DNA of 30,221 nt from CANKBT01 sp038235705 (GTDB lineage Bacteria > Actinomycetota > Actinomycetes > Mycobacteriales > SCTD01), in the NCBI GenBank assembly GCA_038235705.1, contig JBBSTR010000026.1, positions 1-30,221 on the forward strand, in the 5' to 3' direction. Each line of letters starts with the position of its first letter. The stretch's first letter is position 1. This document shows positions 7,560 through 15,350 of the stretch, piece after piece. Both the position numbers and the translations under genes were made by a program. Below the pieces are notes generated by a model. That model was not told the origin of the DNA. It saw only the letters and a list, made by a program, of their open reading frames with translations, and did no database searches.

Positions 7560-8183
7560 TCACGGTGACAACCGCTCGACGGCACCGGTCGCCACGTCGA
7601 ACCGCAGCCGGTCGTGGAGCCGGGACGTGCGTCCCTGCCAGAACTCGACCGTTGCGGGCACGACCCGCAGACCTCCCCAGAACTCCGGCACCGGCACGTC
7701 GCCGGTGAACCGCTCGCGCAGCTCGTTCTCGCGGGCGTCGAGGACCGCTCGGGACGGGATCACCGTCGACTGGCGCGAGACCCACGCACCCAGCTGGGAA
7801 CTGCGCGGACGGGACCGAAAATACGTCTCGACCTCGGCACGGTCCACCGGCTCCACCCGACCCTGGACGACGACCTGACGTTCCAGCGGCACCCAGGGGA
7901 AAAGCAGAGACGCATAGGGGTTCGACGCCGCCTCGGTGGCCTTGCGCGAGGTCAGGTTGGTGTAGAGGACCAGACCTCGTTCGTCGAGCCCCTTGAGCAG
8001 CACGGTGCGCTGGCTGGGTCGACCGTCGGGGGTGGCGGTCGCCAGGACGACGGCGTTTGGCTCAGGCAGGTCGGCAGCGTCCACCAGCCACCGTTGCAGC
8101 TGCGCCAGCCAGGTCCTGGCAAGATCTTTCTCGGCGAGCCCGCCTGCGGTGTAGTCACGGCGGAGGTCGGGCAGGTCGGGCAT
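7560..8183 (-). CDS. pdxH: Pyridoxamine/pyridoxine 5'-phosphate oxidase
   Basis: A 207-residue FMN enzyme that oxidises pyridoxine or pyridoxamine 5'-phosphate to pyridoxal 5'-phosphate, the last step of vitamin B6 salvage. Typical motifs are present: PNAVVLATATPDGRPSQRTVLLKG and LVLYTNLTSRKATEA in the FMN-binding barrel, then WVSRQSTVIPSRAVL, and the C-terminal signature EFWQGRTSRLHDRLRF that closes the active site. The start at ATG 8183 (MPDLPDLRRDY) begins the conserved region; ATG 8225 and the GTG between them are possible and would add about 14 or fewer residues. The gene diverges from citrate synthase across about 110 bases. The neighbouring serC makes a PLP-dependent enzyme, a functional echo rather than an operon. 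Confidence 0.94.
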   Translation of the reverse strand: MPDLPDLRRDYTAGGLAEKDLARTWLAQLQRWLVDAADLPEPNAVVLATATPDGRPSQRTVLLKGLDERGLVLYTNLTSRKATEAASNPYASLLFPWVPLERQVVVQGRVEPVDRAEVETYFRSRPRSSQLGAWVSRQSTVIPSRAVLDARENELRERFTGDVPVPEFWGGLRVVPATVEFWQGRTSRLHDRLRFDVATGAVERLSP

Positions 8184-8293
8184 GGGAACAGCCTGCACCG
8201 AACCGCCGCGGGCGCCACCCGGCATGATGCTGGTGACGGACCAACGATCTGGCCCCGGCACGACCGAACCCCCGACGCGAGGAGAGCCACCAC

Positions 8294-9409
8294 ATGGCTG
8301 ACGAGGACTTCAAGGCCGGCCTGGAGGGCGTTGTCGCCTTCCACTCCGAGATCGCCGAGCCCGACAAGGAGGGCGGCGCGCTTCGCTACCGGGGCGTCGA
8401 CATCGAGGACCTCGTCGGCAAGGTGTCCTTCGGCGACGTCTGGGGTCTGCTGGTGGACGGCAAGTTCCGGCCCGGGCTCCCCCCGGCCGAGCCGTTCCCG
8501 CTGCCCATCCACTCCGGCGACATCCGGGTCGACGTGCAGTCGGCGATCGCGATGCTCGCCCCCGCCTGGGGCCTGCAGCAGATGCTCGACGTCGATGTGG
8601 ACCAGATCCGTGAGGACCTCGGCCGCATCTCCGTCATGACGCTGTCCTTCGTCGCCCAGTCGGCCCGCGGGCAGGGCTTGCCGATGGTCCCGCAGAGCGA
8701 GGTCGACAAGGCCAGCACCATCGTCGAGCGGTTCATGATCCGCTGGAAGGGTGAGCCGGACCCGGCGCACACCCGGGCGGTCGACGCCTACTTCTGCTCG
8801 GCAGCCGAGCACGGGATGAACGCCTCGACCTTCACCGCGCGAGTGATCGCTTCCACCGGCGCTGACGCCGCCGCGAGCATCTCCGGCGCGATCGGCGCGC
8901 TGTCCGGCCCGCTGCACGGCGGTGCGCCCTCGCGCGTGCTGACCATGCTCGACGACGTCGAGAAGAGCGGCGACCCGGTCAAGTACGTCAAGGGTCTGCT
9001 CGACCGCAAGGAACGTCTGATGGGCTTCGGTCACCGCGTCTACCGCGCCGAGGACCCGCGGGCACGCGTGCTCCGTCGCACGGCCAAGGAGCTCGGCAGC
9101 CGCCGCTACGAGGTCGCCGACGCGCTCGAGAAGGCCGCGATCGAAGAGCTGACCGCCCGCTACCCCGACCGGGCGCTGCGCACCAACGTCGAGTTCTGGT
9201 CGGCGGTCGTCCTGGACTTCGCGCAGGTGCCGCCGCACATGTTCACCCCGATGTTCACCTGCGCGCGCACGGCGGGCTGGAGCGCCCACATCCTCGAGCA
9301 GAAGAAGCTGGGCAAGCTGATCCGACCGTCCGCCAAGTACGTCGGCCCAGGCCCCCGACCGGTGTCGGAGGTCGCGTCCGGCGACCTTCCGGCCGGGAAC
9401 CAGGTCTGA
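8294..9409 (+). CDS. citA: Citrate synthase (CitA/citrate synthase 2 type)
   Basis: A 371-residue citrate synthase that condenses oxaloacetate with acetyl-CoA. Active-site histidines are seen at His208 (GPLHGGAPS) and His247 (GFGHRVYR); AEHGMNASTF (His173) and the arginine-rich C-terminal half are also typical. At the position of the catalytic aspartate (usually NVDFYSG) the protein reads TNVEFWSAV, giving Glu300; from memory this is shared by the actinobacterial CitA branch. It is shorter than hexameric GltA proteins and matches the CitA branch. The start ATG at 8294 has a strong binding site, GAGGAGAG at 8279-8286. It precedes serC by 35 bases, but serC has its own promoter-like box. Confidence 0.95.
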   Translation: MADEDFKAGLEGVVAFHSEIAEPDKEGGALRYRGVDIEDLVGKVSFGDVWGLLVDGKFRPGLPPAEPFPLPIHSGDIRVDVQSAIAMLAPAWGLQQMLDVDVDQIREDLGRISVMTLSFVAQSARGQGLPMVPQSEVDKASTIVERFMIRWKGEPDPAHTRAVDAYFCSAAEHGMNASTFTARVIASTGADAAASISGAIGALSGPLHGGAPSRVLTMLDDVEKSGDPVKYVKGLLDRKERLMGFGHRVYRAEDPRARVLRRTAKELGSRRYEVADALEKAAIEELTARYPDRALRTNVEFWSAVVLDFAQVPPHMFTPMFTCARTAGWSAHILEQKKLGKLIRPSAKYVGPGPRPVSEVASGDLPAGNQV

Positions 9410-9432
9410 CCCGCCGGGCGTCCCCCACCCGT

Positions 9433-9438
9433 TAATCT
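9433..9438 (+). promoter_or_regulatory. Probable leaderless -10 element for serC
   Basis: TAATCT fits TANNNT and ends six bases before the GTG at 9445. It is conspicuous as AT-rich sequence in a GC-rich gap, and no ribosome binding site is present. Confidence 0.55.
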
Positions 9439-9444
9439 CACAGC

Positions 9445-10563
9445 GTGCCCAGCATCGAGATCCCCGCCGACCTGCTCCCCGCCGACGGACGGTTCGGGAC
9501 CGGCCCGTCGAAGGTCCGGCCGGCTCAGCTGGAGGCGCTGGTGGCCACCGGCCGCACCTACCTCGGCACCTCGCACCGGCAGGCTCCCGTCAAGGACCAG
9601 GTCGCCCGGGTCCGGCAGGGGCTGCGCGAGCTGTTCACGCTGCCGGACGGGTACGAGGTGCTGCTCGGCAACGGCGGAGCCACCGAGTTCTGGGACATCG
9701 CCACGTTCGGGCTCATCGAGCGCAAGAGCCAGCACCTGACGTTCGGCGAGTTCAGCAGCAAGTTCGCCGCAGCGGCCGCGGCGGCCCCCTTCCTCGACGA
9801 GCCGTCGGTGATCACGAGCGAGCCGGGGACGCACCCGGAGGCGGCCGCGGAGCAGGGCGTCGACCTGTACGCGTTGACGCACAACGAGACCTCGACCGGC
9901 GTGGCGATGCCGATCGCACGGGTGCAGGGCGCCGACCCCGGCGCTCTCGTCGCGGTCGACGCGACCAGCGGTGCGGGCGGGCTCCCGGTCGACGCGTCCG
10001 CGTTCGACGTCTACTACTTCTCCCCACAGAAGTGCTTCGCCTCCGACGGCGGGCTGTGGCTGGCGCTGTGCTCGCCCGCGGCGCTGGACCGCATCGCGCG
10101 GATCGGGGCGACCGACCGGTGGGTGCCCGCGTCGTACGACCTCACGATCGCGCTGGACAACAGCACGAAGGACCAGACGTACAACACGCCGTCGCTCGCC
10201 ACGATCTTCCTGATGGCGGAGCAGATCGACTGGTTCAACGCCCAGGGCGGCCTGGACTGGGCCGTGGCCCGCACCCGTGAGAGCAGCGACCACCTCTACG
10301 GCTGGGCCGAGCGGAGCGCCTACGCGTCGCCGTTCGTCAAGGACCCTGCGCACCGCAGCCAGGTGGTCGGCACGATCGATGTCGACGACTCCGTCGACGC
10401 GGCCGCGATCGCCTCGGCGCTCCGGGCCAACGGCGTCGTGGACACCGAGCCCTACCGCAAGCTCGGGCGCAACCAGCTGCGCATCGCGATGTTCCCGGCG
10501 GTCGAGCCAGCCGACGTGCAGGCGCTGACCGCGTGCATCGACCACGTCGTGGAGCGGCTCTGA
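9445..10563 (+). CDS. serC: Phosphoserine aminotransferase
   Basis: A 372-residue class V aminotransferase of the actinobacterial SerC type. It converts 3-phosphohydroxypyruvate and glutamate into phosphoserine for serine synthesis. The N-terminus RFGTGPSKVRPAQLEAL and TYLGTSHRQAPVK are SerC signatures. The PLP lysine is Lys196 in YYFSPQKCFASDGGLW, the binding aspartate lies in VAVDATSGAGG (Asp172), and HNETSTGVA (146-154) contributes to the substrate site. The GTG start at 9445 is supported by a -10 box six bases upstream and no Shine-Dalgarno. Six bases separate its stop from a small membrane protein gene that is probably co-transcribed. Confidence 0.96.
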   Translation: MPSIEIPADLLPADGRFGTGPSKVRPAQLEALVATGRTYLGTSHRQAPVKDQVARVRQGLRELFTLPDGYEVLLGNGGATEFWDIATFGLIERKSQHLTFGEFSSKFAAAAAAAPFLDEPSVITSEPGTHPEAAAEQGVDLYALTHNETSTGVAMPIARVQGADPGALVAVDATSGAGGLPVDASAFDVYYFSPQKCFASDGGLWLALCSPAALDRIARIGATDRWVPASYDLTIALDNSTKDQTYNTPSLATIFLMAEQIDWFNAQGGLDWAVARTRESSDHLYGWAERSAYASPFVKDPAHRSQVVGTIDVDDSVDAAAIASALRANGVVDTEPYRKLGRNQLRIAMFPAVEPADVQALTACIDHVVERL

Positions 10564-10569
10564 ACCGGC

Positions 10570-10824
10570 ATGACCGACCCTGACCGCATGCCTCAGGCCT
10601 GGGTGCCGCGAGTCCTGAACGGGGCGATCGCGATCGTCCTGGTCGCCCTCTGCTCGCCCATCGTCGTGACCTGGGGGGACCGGTCGGTGGCGCTCCGGGT
10701 GTTCCTCGTCGCAGCCGTGATCCCGGTGCTGCTCGTGGCCGGTCTGTGCCTCGCGTCGGCGCTGCGGCCCGGGTCGCTGGGGCGGGCCGCCCGTCGCGCA
10801 CGCGCCCGACGAGCCGCACGGTGA
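10570..10824 (+). CDS. Small two-helix membrane protein, unknown
   Basis: An 84-residue protein with two hydrophobic segments, about residues 16-34 (NGAIAIVLVALCSPIVVTW) and 41-64, joined by a short polar loop with GDRS. It ends in a strongly arginine-rich tail (AARRARARRAAR), consistent with a cytoplasmic C-terminus. The ATG follows serC by six bases. The end overlaps the start of the DUF6328-like gene as GTGA, so the two are translationally coupled. I do not recognise a family. Its coupling suggests it works with the downstream membrane protein. Confidence 0.7.
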   Translation: MTDPDRMPQAWVPRVLNGAIAIVLVALCSPIVVTWGDRSVALRVFLVAAVIPVLLVAGLCLASALRPGSLGRAARRARARRAAR

Positions 10825-11279
10825 CCGTCGAGCCCGGCCGTCACGAGACCCAGGAGCAGCGGGCCGACCGCAACCTGTCCGAGCTGCTCCAGGAGCTGCG
10901 CGTCACGCAGACCGGCGTCACCGTCCTGTTCTCCCTGCTGCTGACGGTGCCGTTCACACAGCGTTTCGAGAGCCTCACCCACGCCCAGCGCGGGATGTAC
11001 GTCACGGGGCTCCTGCTCGCCGCCTTGGCTTCCCTGGTGCTGACCGCGCCCGTGGCCGTGCACCGGCTGCTGTTCGCCAAGGGTCAGAAGCCACGCGTGG
11101 TGGTCCTCACGAACCGGCTGGAGATCATCGGGCTCCTGCTGACGGTGCTGACGGTAGCCACGACACTGCTGCTGGTCACCGACGTCGTCGTCGGACGGGC
11201 GTTCTCGGTGTCGGTGACGGCCGTCGTCCTGGCGGGCACCGCCGCGCTCTACCTGTTGCCTCCCCTACGCCACCGCTGA
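10821..11279 (+). CDS. DUF6328 family membrane protein
   Basis: A 152-residue protein with four predicted transmembrane segments (about 32-50, 60-78, 96-118, 122-144). Its soluble N-terminus reads ETQEQRADRNLSELLQELRV, the characteristic opening of DUF6328 proteins, followed by LTVPFTQRFESLTHAQRGMY. Function is unknown. The start is the GTG at 10821, which overlaps the previous stop; upstream in-frame codons lie inside that gene and are unlikely. It ends 14 bases before the opposing MFS gene ends, with no obvious terminator between. Confidence 0.85.
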   Translation: MTVEPGRHETQEQRADRNLSELLQELRVTQTGVTVLFSLLLTVPFTQRFESLTHAQRGMYVTGLLLAALASLVLTAPVAVHRLLFAKGQKPRVVVLTNRLEIIGLLLTVLTVATTLLLVTDVVVGRAFSVSVTAVVLAGTAALYLLPPLRHR

Positions 11280-11293
11280 GCCTCGCCGAAGGG

Positions 11294-12652
11294 TCACGCG
11301 GCGCGCACGCGTCGCGGTTCGGCCGGGCCCGTCGCCGGGGTGGCCTCCTCAGCGATCTCGGCGGACATCGTGCCTGGCACGAGGGCAGCGTCGCCCAGGG
11401 CGTGGACGCTGACGTAGGGACGGCGCCGGAGCAGGTGCGGCTCGAGCCGCAGATTCCCCTTGCGGGTCAGCACCAGGGTGCCGCCGACAGCAGCCAGGAC
11501 GCACGCCAAGCCGCCCAGCAACAGCCCGAACCGGGGTCCGTACGCCTCGGCGAGAGCGCCGATGACCGGCGCCCCGACCGGCGTGCCGCCGAGGAAGACG
11601 AGCACGTAGAGCGCCATCACGCGCCCGCGCACGTAGGGTTCCGCCCCGAGCTGGACCAGCGTGTTGGCCGTGGTCGTGAAGGTCAGCACAGCGAAGCCGG
11701 TGGGCACCAGCAGCAGCGCCATCACCAGGAACGTCGGGGCGAGCCCGACCGCGATCTCGAGGACCCCGAAGGCGAGCGCGGCGATCATCAGCGTGCGCTG
11801 ACGGGGCGGTCCGAGGCGGCGAGCACTGACCAGCGCCCCGATCAGGGAACCGACGGCCAGGGAGCTGATGAGCAGGCCGAACGAGCCGGCCCCGGTGGCG
11901 AACAGCTGCTTGGCGACCAGGGCCAGCGTGACCTGGAAGTTGAGGCCGAACGTACCGATCACGGCGACCATCGCGATCGGCACCAGGAGGTCGGGGCGGC
12001 TCCGCACGTACGCCACGCCCTCGCGCACCTGACCGCGCCCACGACGCACCGGCTCGGTACGCCAGAGCAGGTCCGCCCGCATCAGCGTGAGCCCGGCGAT
12101 CACGGCGAGATAGCTGGCAGCGTTGGCGACGAAGACCCAGCCCGTGCCGATCCCGGCGATCATCACACCGGCGACCGCGGGCCCCGCGATGCGCGCGGTG
12201 TTGAACGTCGCGCTGTTGAGGCTCACCGCGTTGGGCAGCTCCGCCGGCCCGACCAGCTCGCTGACGAAGGACTGCCGGACCGGCACGTCGAACGCCGCGA
12301 CCGTCCCCAGGGCGAAGGAGAGCACGTACACGTGCCACAGCGCGACCGTGCCGGTGAGGTCCAGCAGACCGAGCGTGAGGGCGAGCAGGCCCATCGCCGA
12401 CTGGATGCCGATCAGCATCCGGCGCTTGTCGTAGCGATCGGCCAGCACCCCGCCCCAGAGGCTGAGCATCAGCACGGGCAGGAACTGCAGCGCGGTCACG
12501 AAGCCGAGCGCGACCCCGCTGTTGCCGGACAGGTTGAGGACCAGCCAGTCCTGGGCGACCCGCTGTCCCCAGGTCCCGGTCAGGCTGACGACCTGACCGC
12601 CTGCGAACAGGCGGTAGTTGCGGTTGGCGAGCGAGCGGAACATCGGGCTCAT
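11294..12652 (-). CDS. MFS transporter (MFS_3/drug-efflux type)
   Basis: A 452-residue transporter with about twelve transmembrane segments, of the MFS_3 (transmembrane secretion effector) type. It begins MFRSLANRNYRLFAGGQVVSLTGTWGQRVAQDWLVL, a diagnostic N-terminus of the group, and carries the loop signature GGVLADRYDKRRML (G-x-L-x-D-R-x-x-[KR]-R) after helix 2. A 45-residue hydrophilic C-terminal tail follows the last helix. The start ATG at 12652 overlaps the stop of the MarR gene (ATGA), so regulator and pump are coupled. The arrangement points to efflux of a compound sensed by the MarR protein. The compound is unknown. Confidence 0.9.
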   Translation of the reverse strand: MSPMFRSLANRNYRLFAGGQVVSLTGTWGQRVAQDWLVLNLSGNSGVALGFVTALQFLPVLMLSLWGGVLADRYDKRRMLIGIQSAMGLLALTLGLLDLTGTVALWHVYVLSFALGTVAAFDVPVRQSFVSELVGPAELPNAVSLNSATFNTARIAGPAVAGVMIAGIGTGWVFVANAASYLAVIAGLTLMRADLLWRTEPVRRGRGQVREGVAYVRSRPDLLVPIAMVAVIGTFGLNFQVTLALVAKQLFATGAGSFGLLISSLAVGSLIGALVSARRLGPPRQRTLMIAALAFGVLEIAVGLAPTFLVMALLLVPTGFAVLTFTTTANTLVQLGAEPYVRGRVMALYVLVFLGGTPVGAPVIGALAEAYGPRFGLLLGGLACVLAAVGGTLVLTRKGNLRLEPHLLRRRPYVSVHALGDAALVPGTMSAEIAEEATPATGPAEPRRVRAA

Positions 12653-13086
12653 GCGGCTGACAGCCGCTCCAGCACCACGCTGGCTTCTCGCAGGACCTCA
12701 CGATCCTGCGGGGACAGCTCGGCCAGCCGCTGGGCGAGCCAGACGTCACGACGTCGGCGGTCCTCACGGACCATCGCTCGACCCTGCTCGCTGAGCGAGA
12801 CGAGCACCTGCCGTCCGTCGCTGGGGTGGGGCGAGCGGACCAGCAGCCCGGTGTCGTCCAGCGAGGCGACGAGCCGGGTCATCTGCGGCGGGCGCACGCG
12901 TTCGAGCACCGCCAGCTCGCCGGGCGTCGACGAGCCCTCTCGCTCCAGGCAGGCCAGCAACGACAGCTGCCCCAGGGTCAGGGCATTGTCGGCACGCTCG
13001 GCGCGGAGCCGGCGGGACAGGCGCATCACCGAGAGCCGCAGCGCGGAGGCGAGGGCGGGGGCGGAGGTCGTCACGACGGAGAACAT
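12649..13086 (-). CDS. MarR family transcriptional regulator
   Basis: A 145-residue winged-helix repressor. The DNA-binding part is seen as LTLGQLSLLACLEREGSSTPGELAVLERVRPPQMTRLVASLDDTGLLVR, followed by the wing SPHPSDGRQVLVSLSEQG, where the Asp-Gly-Arg turn is the family hallmark. Longer in-frame starts exist, but ATG 13086 has GAGG four bases upstream and begins right before the first helix, so it is preferred. A 13-base dyad covers the binding site and the first base of the ATG, implying autorepression. The gene is coupled to the MFS gene behind it and diverges from a DUF2530 gene. Confidence 0.92.
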   Translation of the reverse strand: MFSVVTTSAPALASALRLSVMRLSRRLRAERADNALTLGQLSLLACLEREGSSTPGELAVLERVRPPQMTRLVASLDDTGLLVRSPHPSDGRQVLVSLSEQGRAMVREDRRRRDVWLAQRLAELSPQDREVLREASVVLERLSAA

Positions 13087-13098
13087 TACCTCACGTAA
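13086..13098. promoter_or_regulatory. Candidate MarR operator
   Basis: TTACCTCACGTAA is a 13-base dyad with five of six symmetric pairs matching (TTAC/GTAA arms plus an inner T/A pair). It covers the ribosome binding site and touches the start codon of the marR-like gene. Size and symmetry suit a MarR dimer; binding is inferred. Confidence 0.45.
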
Positions 13099-13125
13099 CG
13101 AGATGGCTGTCGCGGAGATTCCTTG

Positions 13126-13131
13126 TACGGT
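13126..13131 (+). promoter_or_regulatory. Probable leaderless -10 element for the DUF2530 gene
   Basis: TACGGT is followed by six bases and the GTG at 13138. The same hexamer at the same spacing precedes the gene at 28050. Confidence 0.5.
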
Positions 13132-13137
13132 GCGTCC

Positions 13138-13356
13138 GTGCCCGCTACCCCGCCGCCGCTTCAGCTCGACGACGTCCGTGTCGTCGGCCTCGGCACGCTG
13201 GCCTGGCTGCTCGGGCTGATCGGCCTCGCGATCTTTCACGCCGCCGGTCGCAGCACTCCGGGCTGGCAGTACGTGATGTGTCTCGCCGGCCTGGTTCTGG
13301 GAGTGCTCGGGACGCGCGTCGTGCGGGGTCGCCGCAGGTCCGCCGCCGGGCGCTAG
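13138..13356 (+). CDS. DUF2530 family small membrane protein
   Basis: A 72-residue protein with two hydrophobic segments, LGTLAWLLGLIGLAIF (about 17-32) and WQYVMCLAGLVLGVLGTRVV (about 44-63), and a basic tail RGRRRSAAGR. The opening PPPLQLDDVRVVGLGTLAWL matches the DUF2530 pattern. Function is unknown. The GTG at 13138 is chosen because of the upstream -10 box; a TTG at 13123 would add five residues but overlaps that box. The stop TAG shares the palindrome CTAG with the stop of the opposing DUF3027 gene. Confidence 0.82.
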   Translation: MPATPPPLQLDDVRVVGLGTLAWLLGLIGLAIFHAAGRSTPGWQYVMCLAGLVLGVLGTRVVRGRRRSAAGR

Positions 13357-14387
13357 CCCAGGTCGGCGGTCGGCACCAGCTCGAGGTCGTCCTCGATGGT
13401 GGCCAGACCGGCCGTGGCTGCGTGCGCGCTGTCGACGGTCGTCTCGCTGTGCGCCCCGCAGCCGTGTGCCAGCGCGACCACCCGGCCGTCATCCGGCGCG
13501 TAGGCGTTGGCACAGACCCCGAAGGCAGCCCGGAGCGCCCCCCCGAGCGGGACCAGGAAGCCGCACCCGTCGCAGGTGCCCGGCGCCTGCTTGGCGATGG
13601 GTGCGTGCGGACCGGCGTCACCCTCGAACCAGCGCTCGGCCGCGTCCGCCCGACCCTCGATCGACAGCACCCGGGCCCGGCCGAGGCCCAGCTCGTCCCA
13701 GACCTCGTCGGCCAGATCGAGGTCACCGTCGTCGGGCCCGGCGTAGGACGGGACCAGGCGAAGGTCGCCCTGCTCCGTCGGCAGCAGGTCTCCGGGGGAA
13801 AGGTCACCGGCGGCGACCCGCTCCGACCACGGCAGCCAGGCCGGCGCCAGCAGCGCGCCGTGCCCCGGCAGCAGCACGACCTCGTCGACCGTCACCTCGG
13901 CGCTGCCCTCGGCTCGCGCGAGGGTGACCGCCCAGCGCCAGCCGACGTAGGCCGGGTCGGTGCTCGCGAAGGAGTGCGTGACCACCGGGCCGCTGCCCGG
14001 CTCGGCGTCCGAGCTGGCCCCGAGGTGCTCACCGACCGCCTTGCCGCCCACCTCGACCGCCACCGCACGGGCCGTCTCGACCGCGTCGTGCAGGACCTGG
14101 TCGCGCTCCTCGCCGGAGTGCTGGTCCGGCACCGGGGCGGCAGGGGCGACGCCGACGACCTCGGTGACCGCATCCTGCTCGGCCGGCGCCTCGTCGGCCC
14201 CGGCGTCCAGCGCCGCACGCTCGAGGTCCTGTTCCTCCGCGTGCTCCTCGACCACGTCCGCAGGACCCTCTTCGTCGAGGCTCGGAGGCTCTCCGACGGC
14301 CTCGACCGGCCGTCCGGTCAGCACGCCCGATACCTTCGACTCCACGCTCGCCCTCACGTCTCGCAGCCTCCGCCGCACACCAGCCAT
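13353..14387 (-). CDS. DUF3027 family protein
   Basis: A 344-residue cytoplasmic protein of the actinobacterial DUF3027 family. After an acidic, low-complexity N-terminal 90 residues comes the conserved core: AVETARAVAVEVGG, VVTHSFASTDPAYVGWRWAVTLARA, VVLLPGHGALLAPAWLPWSERV and GDLSPGDLLPTEQGDLRLVPSYAG. Near the C-terminus a cysteine-rich stretch (CDGCGFLVPLGGALRAAFGV, then CANAYAPDDGRVV, then HGCGAHSE) looks like a zinc site. The start ATG 14387 is the first that begins a coherent protein; it diverges from the DUF2771 lipoprotein with 36 bases between. Function is unknown; family members usually neighbour a cold-shock-domain gene, as here. Confidence 0.87.
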   Translation of the reverse strand: MAGVRRRLRDVRASVESKVSGVLTGRPVEAVGEPPSLDEEGPADVVEEHAEEQDLERAALDAGADEAPAEQDAVTEVVGVAPAAPVPDQHSGEERDQVLHDAVETARAVAVEVGGKAVGEHLGASSDAEPGSGPVVTHSFASTDPAYVGWRWAVTLARAEGSAEVTVDEVVLLPGHGALLAPAWLPWSERVAAGDLSPGDLLPTEQGDLRLVPSYAGPDDGDLDLADEVWDELGLGRARVLSIEGRADAAERWFEGDAGPHAPIAKQAPGTCDGCGFLVPLGGALRAAFGVCANAYAPDDGRVVALAHGCGAHSETTVDSAHAATAGLATIEDDLELVPTADLG

Positions 14388-14423
14388 GGCCCCAGTCCAC
14401 CACCTTCCCGTCCGGAGCACCGC

Positions 14424-14921
14424 ATGCCTGCCCGTCCCCGCCGTCTGATCGCCGCCCTCGCCGGGGGCGCCGCGCTGCTCACGCTGTCCGGCTGCGGCGC
14501 CAAGCCCACCCCGATCGTGACCCTCTACAGCGGGGACACGGCGATTCACAGCAACGCTGCGGTCTACTGCTTCGACGGACAAGACCCCAGCAAGCAGGAG
14601 GGCACCGCCGGTGCGTGCCGGTACGACGTGGCGCGCACCCCGGAGCTGATCTCGGTCCAGCCCGGCGCCCAGGTGCTGGTCGACGTCGACAAGGACCTCG
14701 CCGACGCTGCCTGGTTCGTGACCCTGCGTCCGGCCGAGAACGCCGAGGCGAGCAGCGAGATCCCGGTCAGCACCATCGAGTCCGACAGCCACACCGTCCG
14801 GGTCCAGCCGGACTTCAGCCAGTCGCCGCGCCAGGTGCTGACGGTCCGCAAGCTGGCCAGCGACAACAAGGACGCGACCGTCCTCGGGCTGTGGACGTTT
14901 CTGGTGGTGCCCAAGGTCTGA
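14424..14921 (+). CDS. DUF2771-type lipoprotein
   Basis: A 165-residue secreted lipoprotein. The signal peptide (basic MPARPRRLIA, then hydrophobic ALAGGAALLT) ends in the lipobox LSGC, so Cys24 would be lipidated and the protein anchored on the outer face of the membrane. The mature part has two further cysteines, in VYCFDG and GACRYD, that could form a disulfide. The protein ends in a hydrophobic strand, LGLWTFLVVPKV. Sequence and position beside DUF3027 fit the DUF2771 family of unknown function. The start has GGAG six to nine bases upstream. Eleven bases separate its stop from the opposing cold-shock gene. Confidence 0.84.
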   Translation: MPARPRRLIAALAGGAALLTLSGCGAKPTPIVTLYSGDTAIHSNAAVYCFDGQDPSKQEGTAGACRYDVARTPELISVQPGAQVLVDVDKDLADAAWFVTLRPAENAEASSEIPVSTIESDSHTVRVQPDFSQSPRQVLTVRKLASDNKDATVLGLWTFLVVPKV

Positions 14922-14932
14922 CGGGGGCGCGC

Positions 14933-15316
14933 TCAGCCTTCGAGCTCGCCCGCCACCGCCCGCAAGATGGTCGCCACCCGCTTGCCGGTCTCCCGGTCGG
15001 GGTGCTTGCCACGACGCAGACCGGGCTGCACCCGGGCCTCGAGCAGCTTGATCAGGTCCTCGACCATCGAGCCCAGGTCCTCGGCGGGCCGGCGGGCACC
15101 GGCGATCGTCGGCGGGGCGTCGAGCACCACCACGGACAGCGCCTGCTCACCTCGCTTGCCGGCCGCGACCCCGAACTCGATCCGGGTGCCGGGGCGCAGC
15201 TCGTCGAGGCCCTCCGGCAGGGCGGACGAGGGCACGAAGACGTCGCCGCCGTCGTCGCGGGCCGCGAAGCCGAAACCCTTCGCCTTGTCGTAGAACTTGA
15301 CCTTGCCGGTGGGCAC
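14933..15316 (-). CDS. Cold-shock-domain protein with C-terminal extension
   Basis: A 127-residue protein. Its first 65 residues form a cold-shock domain: GKVKFYDKAKGFGFA carries the RNP1 nucleic-acid motif, and DVFVPSSAL is the RNP2 region, with proline where CspA has histidine. An uncommon 60-residue tail follows (PAEDLGSMVEDLIKLLEARV, then QPGLRRGKHPDRETGKRVAT), helical and charged. Such long CspA-like proteins are normal next to DUF3027 in actinobacteria. The role is presumably RNA or single-strand DNA binding. The GTG at 15316 has GAGG at good spacing; longer in-frame starts lack this. Confidence 0.9.
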   Translation of the reverse strand: MPTGKVKFYDKAKGFGFAARDDGGDVFVPSSALPEGLDELRPGTRIEFGVAAGKRGEQALSVVVLDAPPTIAGARRPAEDLGSMVEDLIKLLEARVQPGLRRGKHPDRETGKRVATILRAVAGELEG

Positions 15317-15350
15317 GTCGGACCTCGTCTGCTCGTGGGGGGAAGCCGTC

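Noticed and set aside
6077..7708. 543-codon plus-strand frame across the MFS gene
   Set aside because: Antisense to transmembrane helices gives polar Gln/Arg/Glu-rich sequence; no domain and no start signal.
11402..13219. 605-codon plus-strand frame across the MFS and MarR genes
   Set aside because: Composition of an antisense shadow (Arg/Gln/Glu/Asp-rich repeats); both minus-strand genes have clear family motifs.
12649..13239. 51-residue N-terminal extension of the MarR protein
   Set aside because: The extension is low-complexity, overlaps the divergent DUF2530 gene and its promoter, and ATG 13086 has a proper ribosome binding site.
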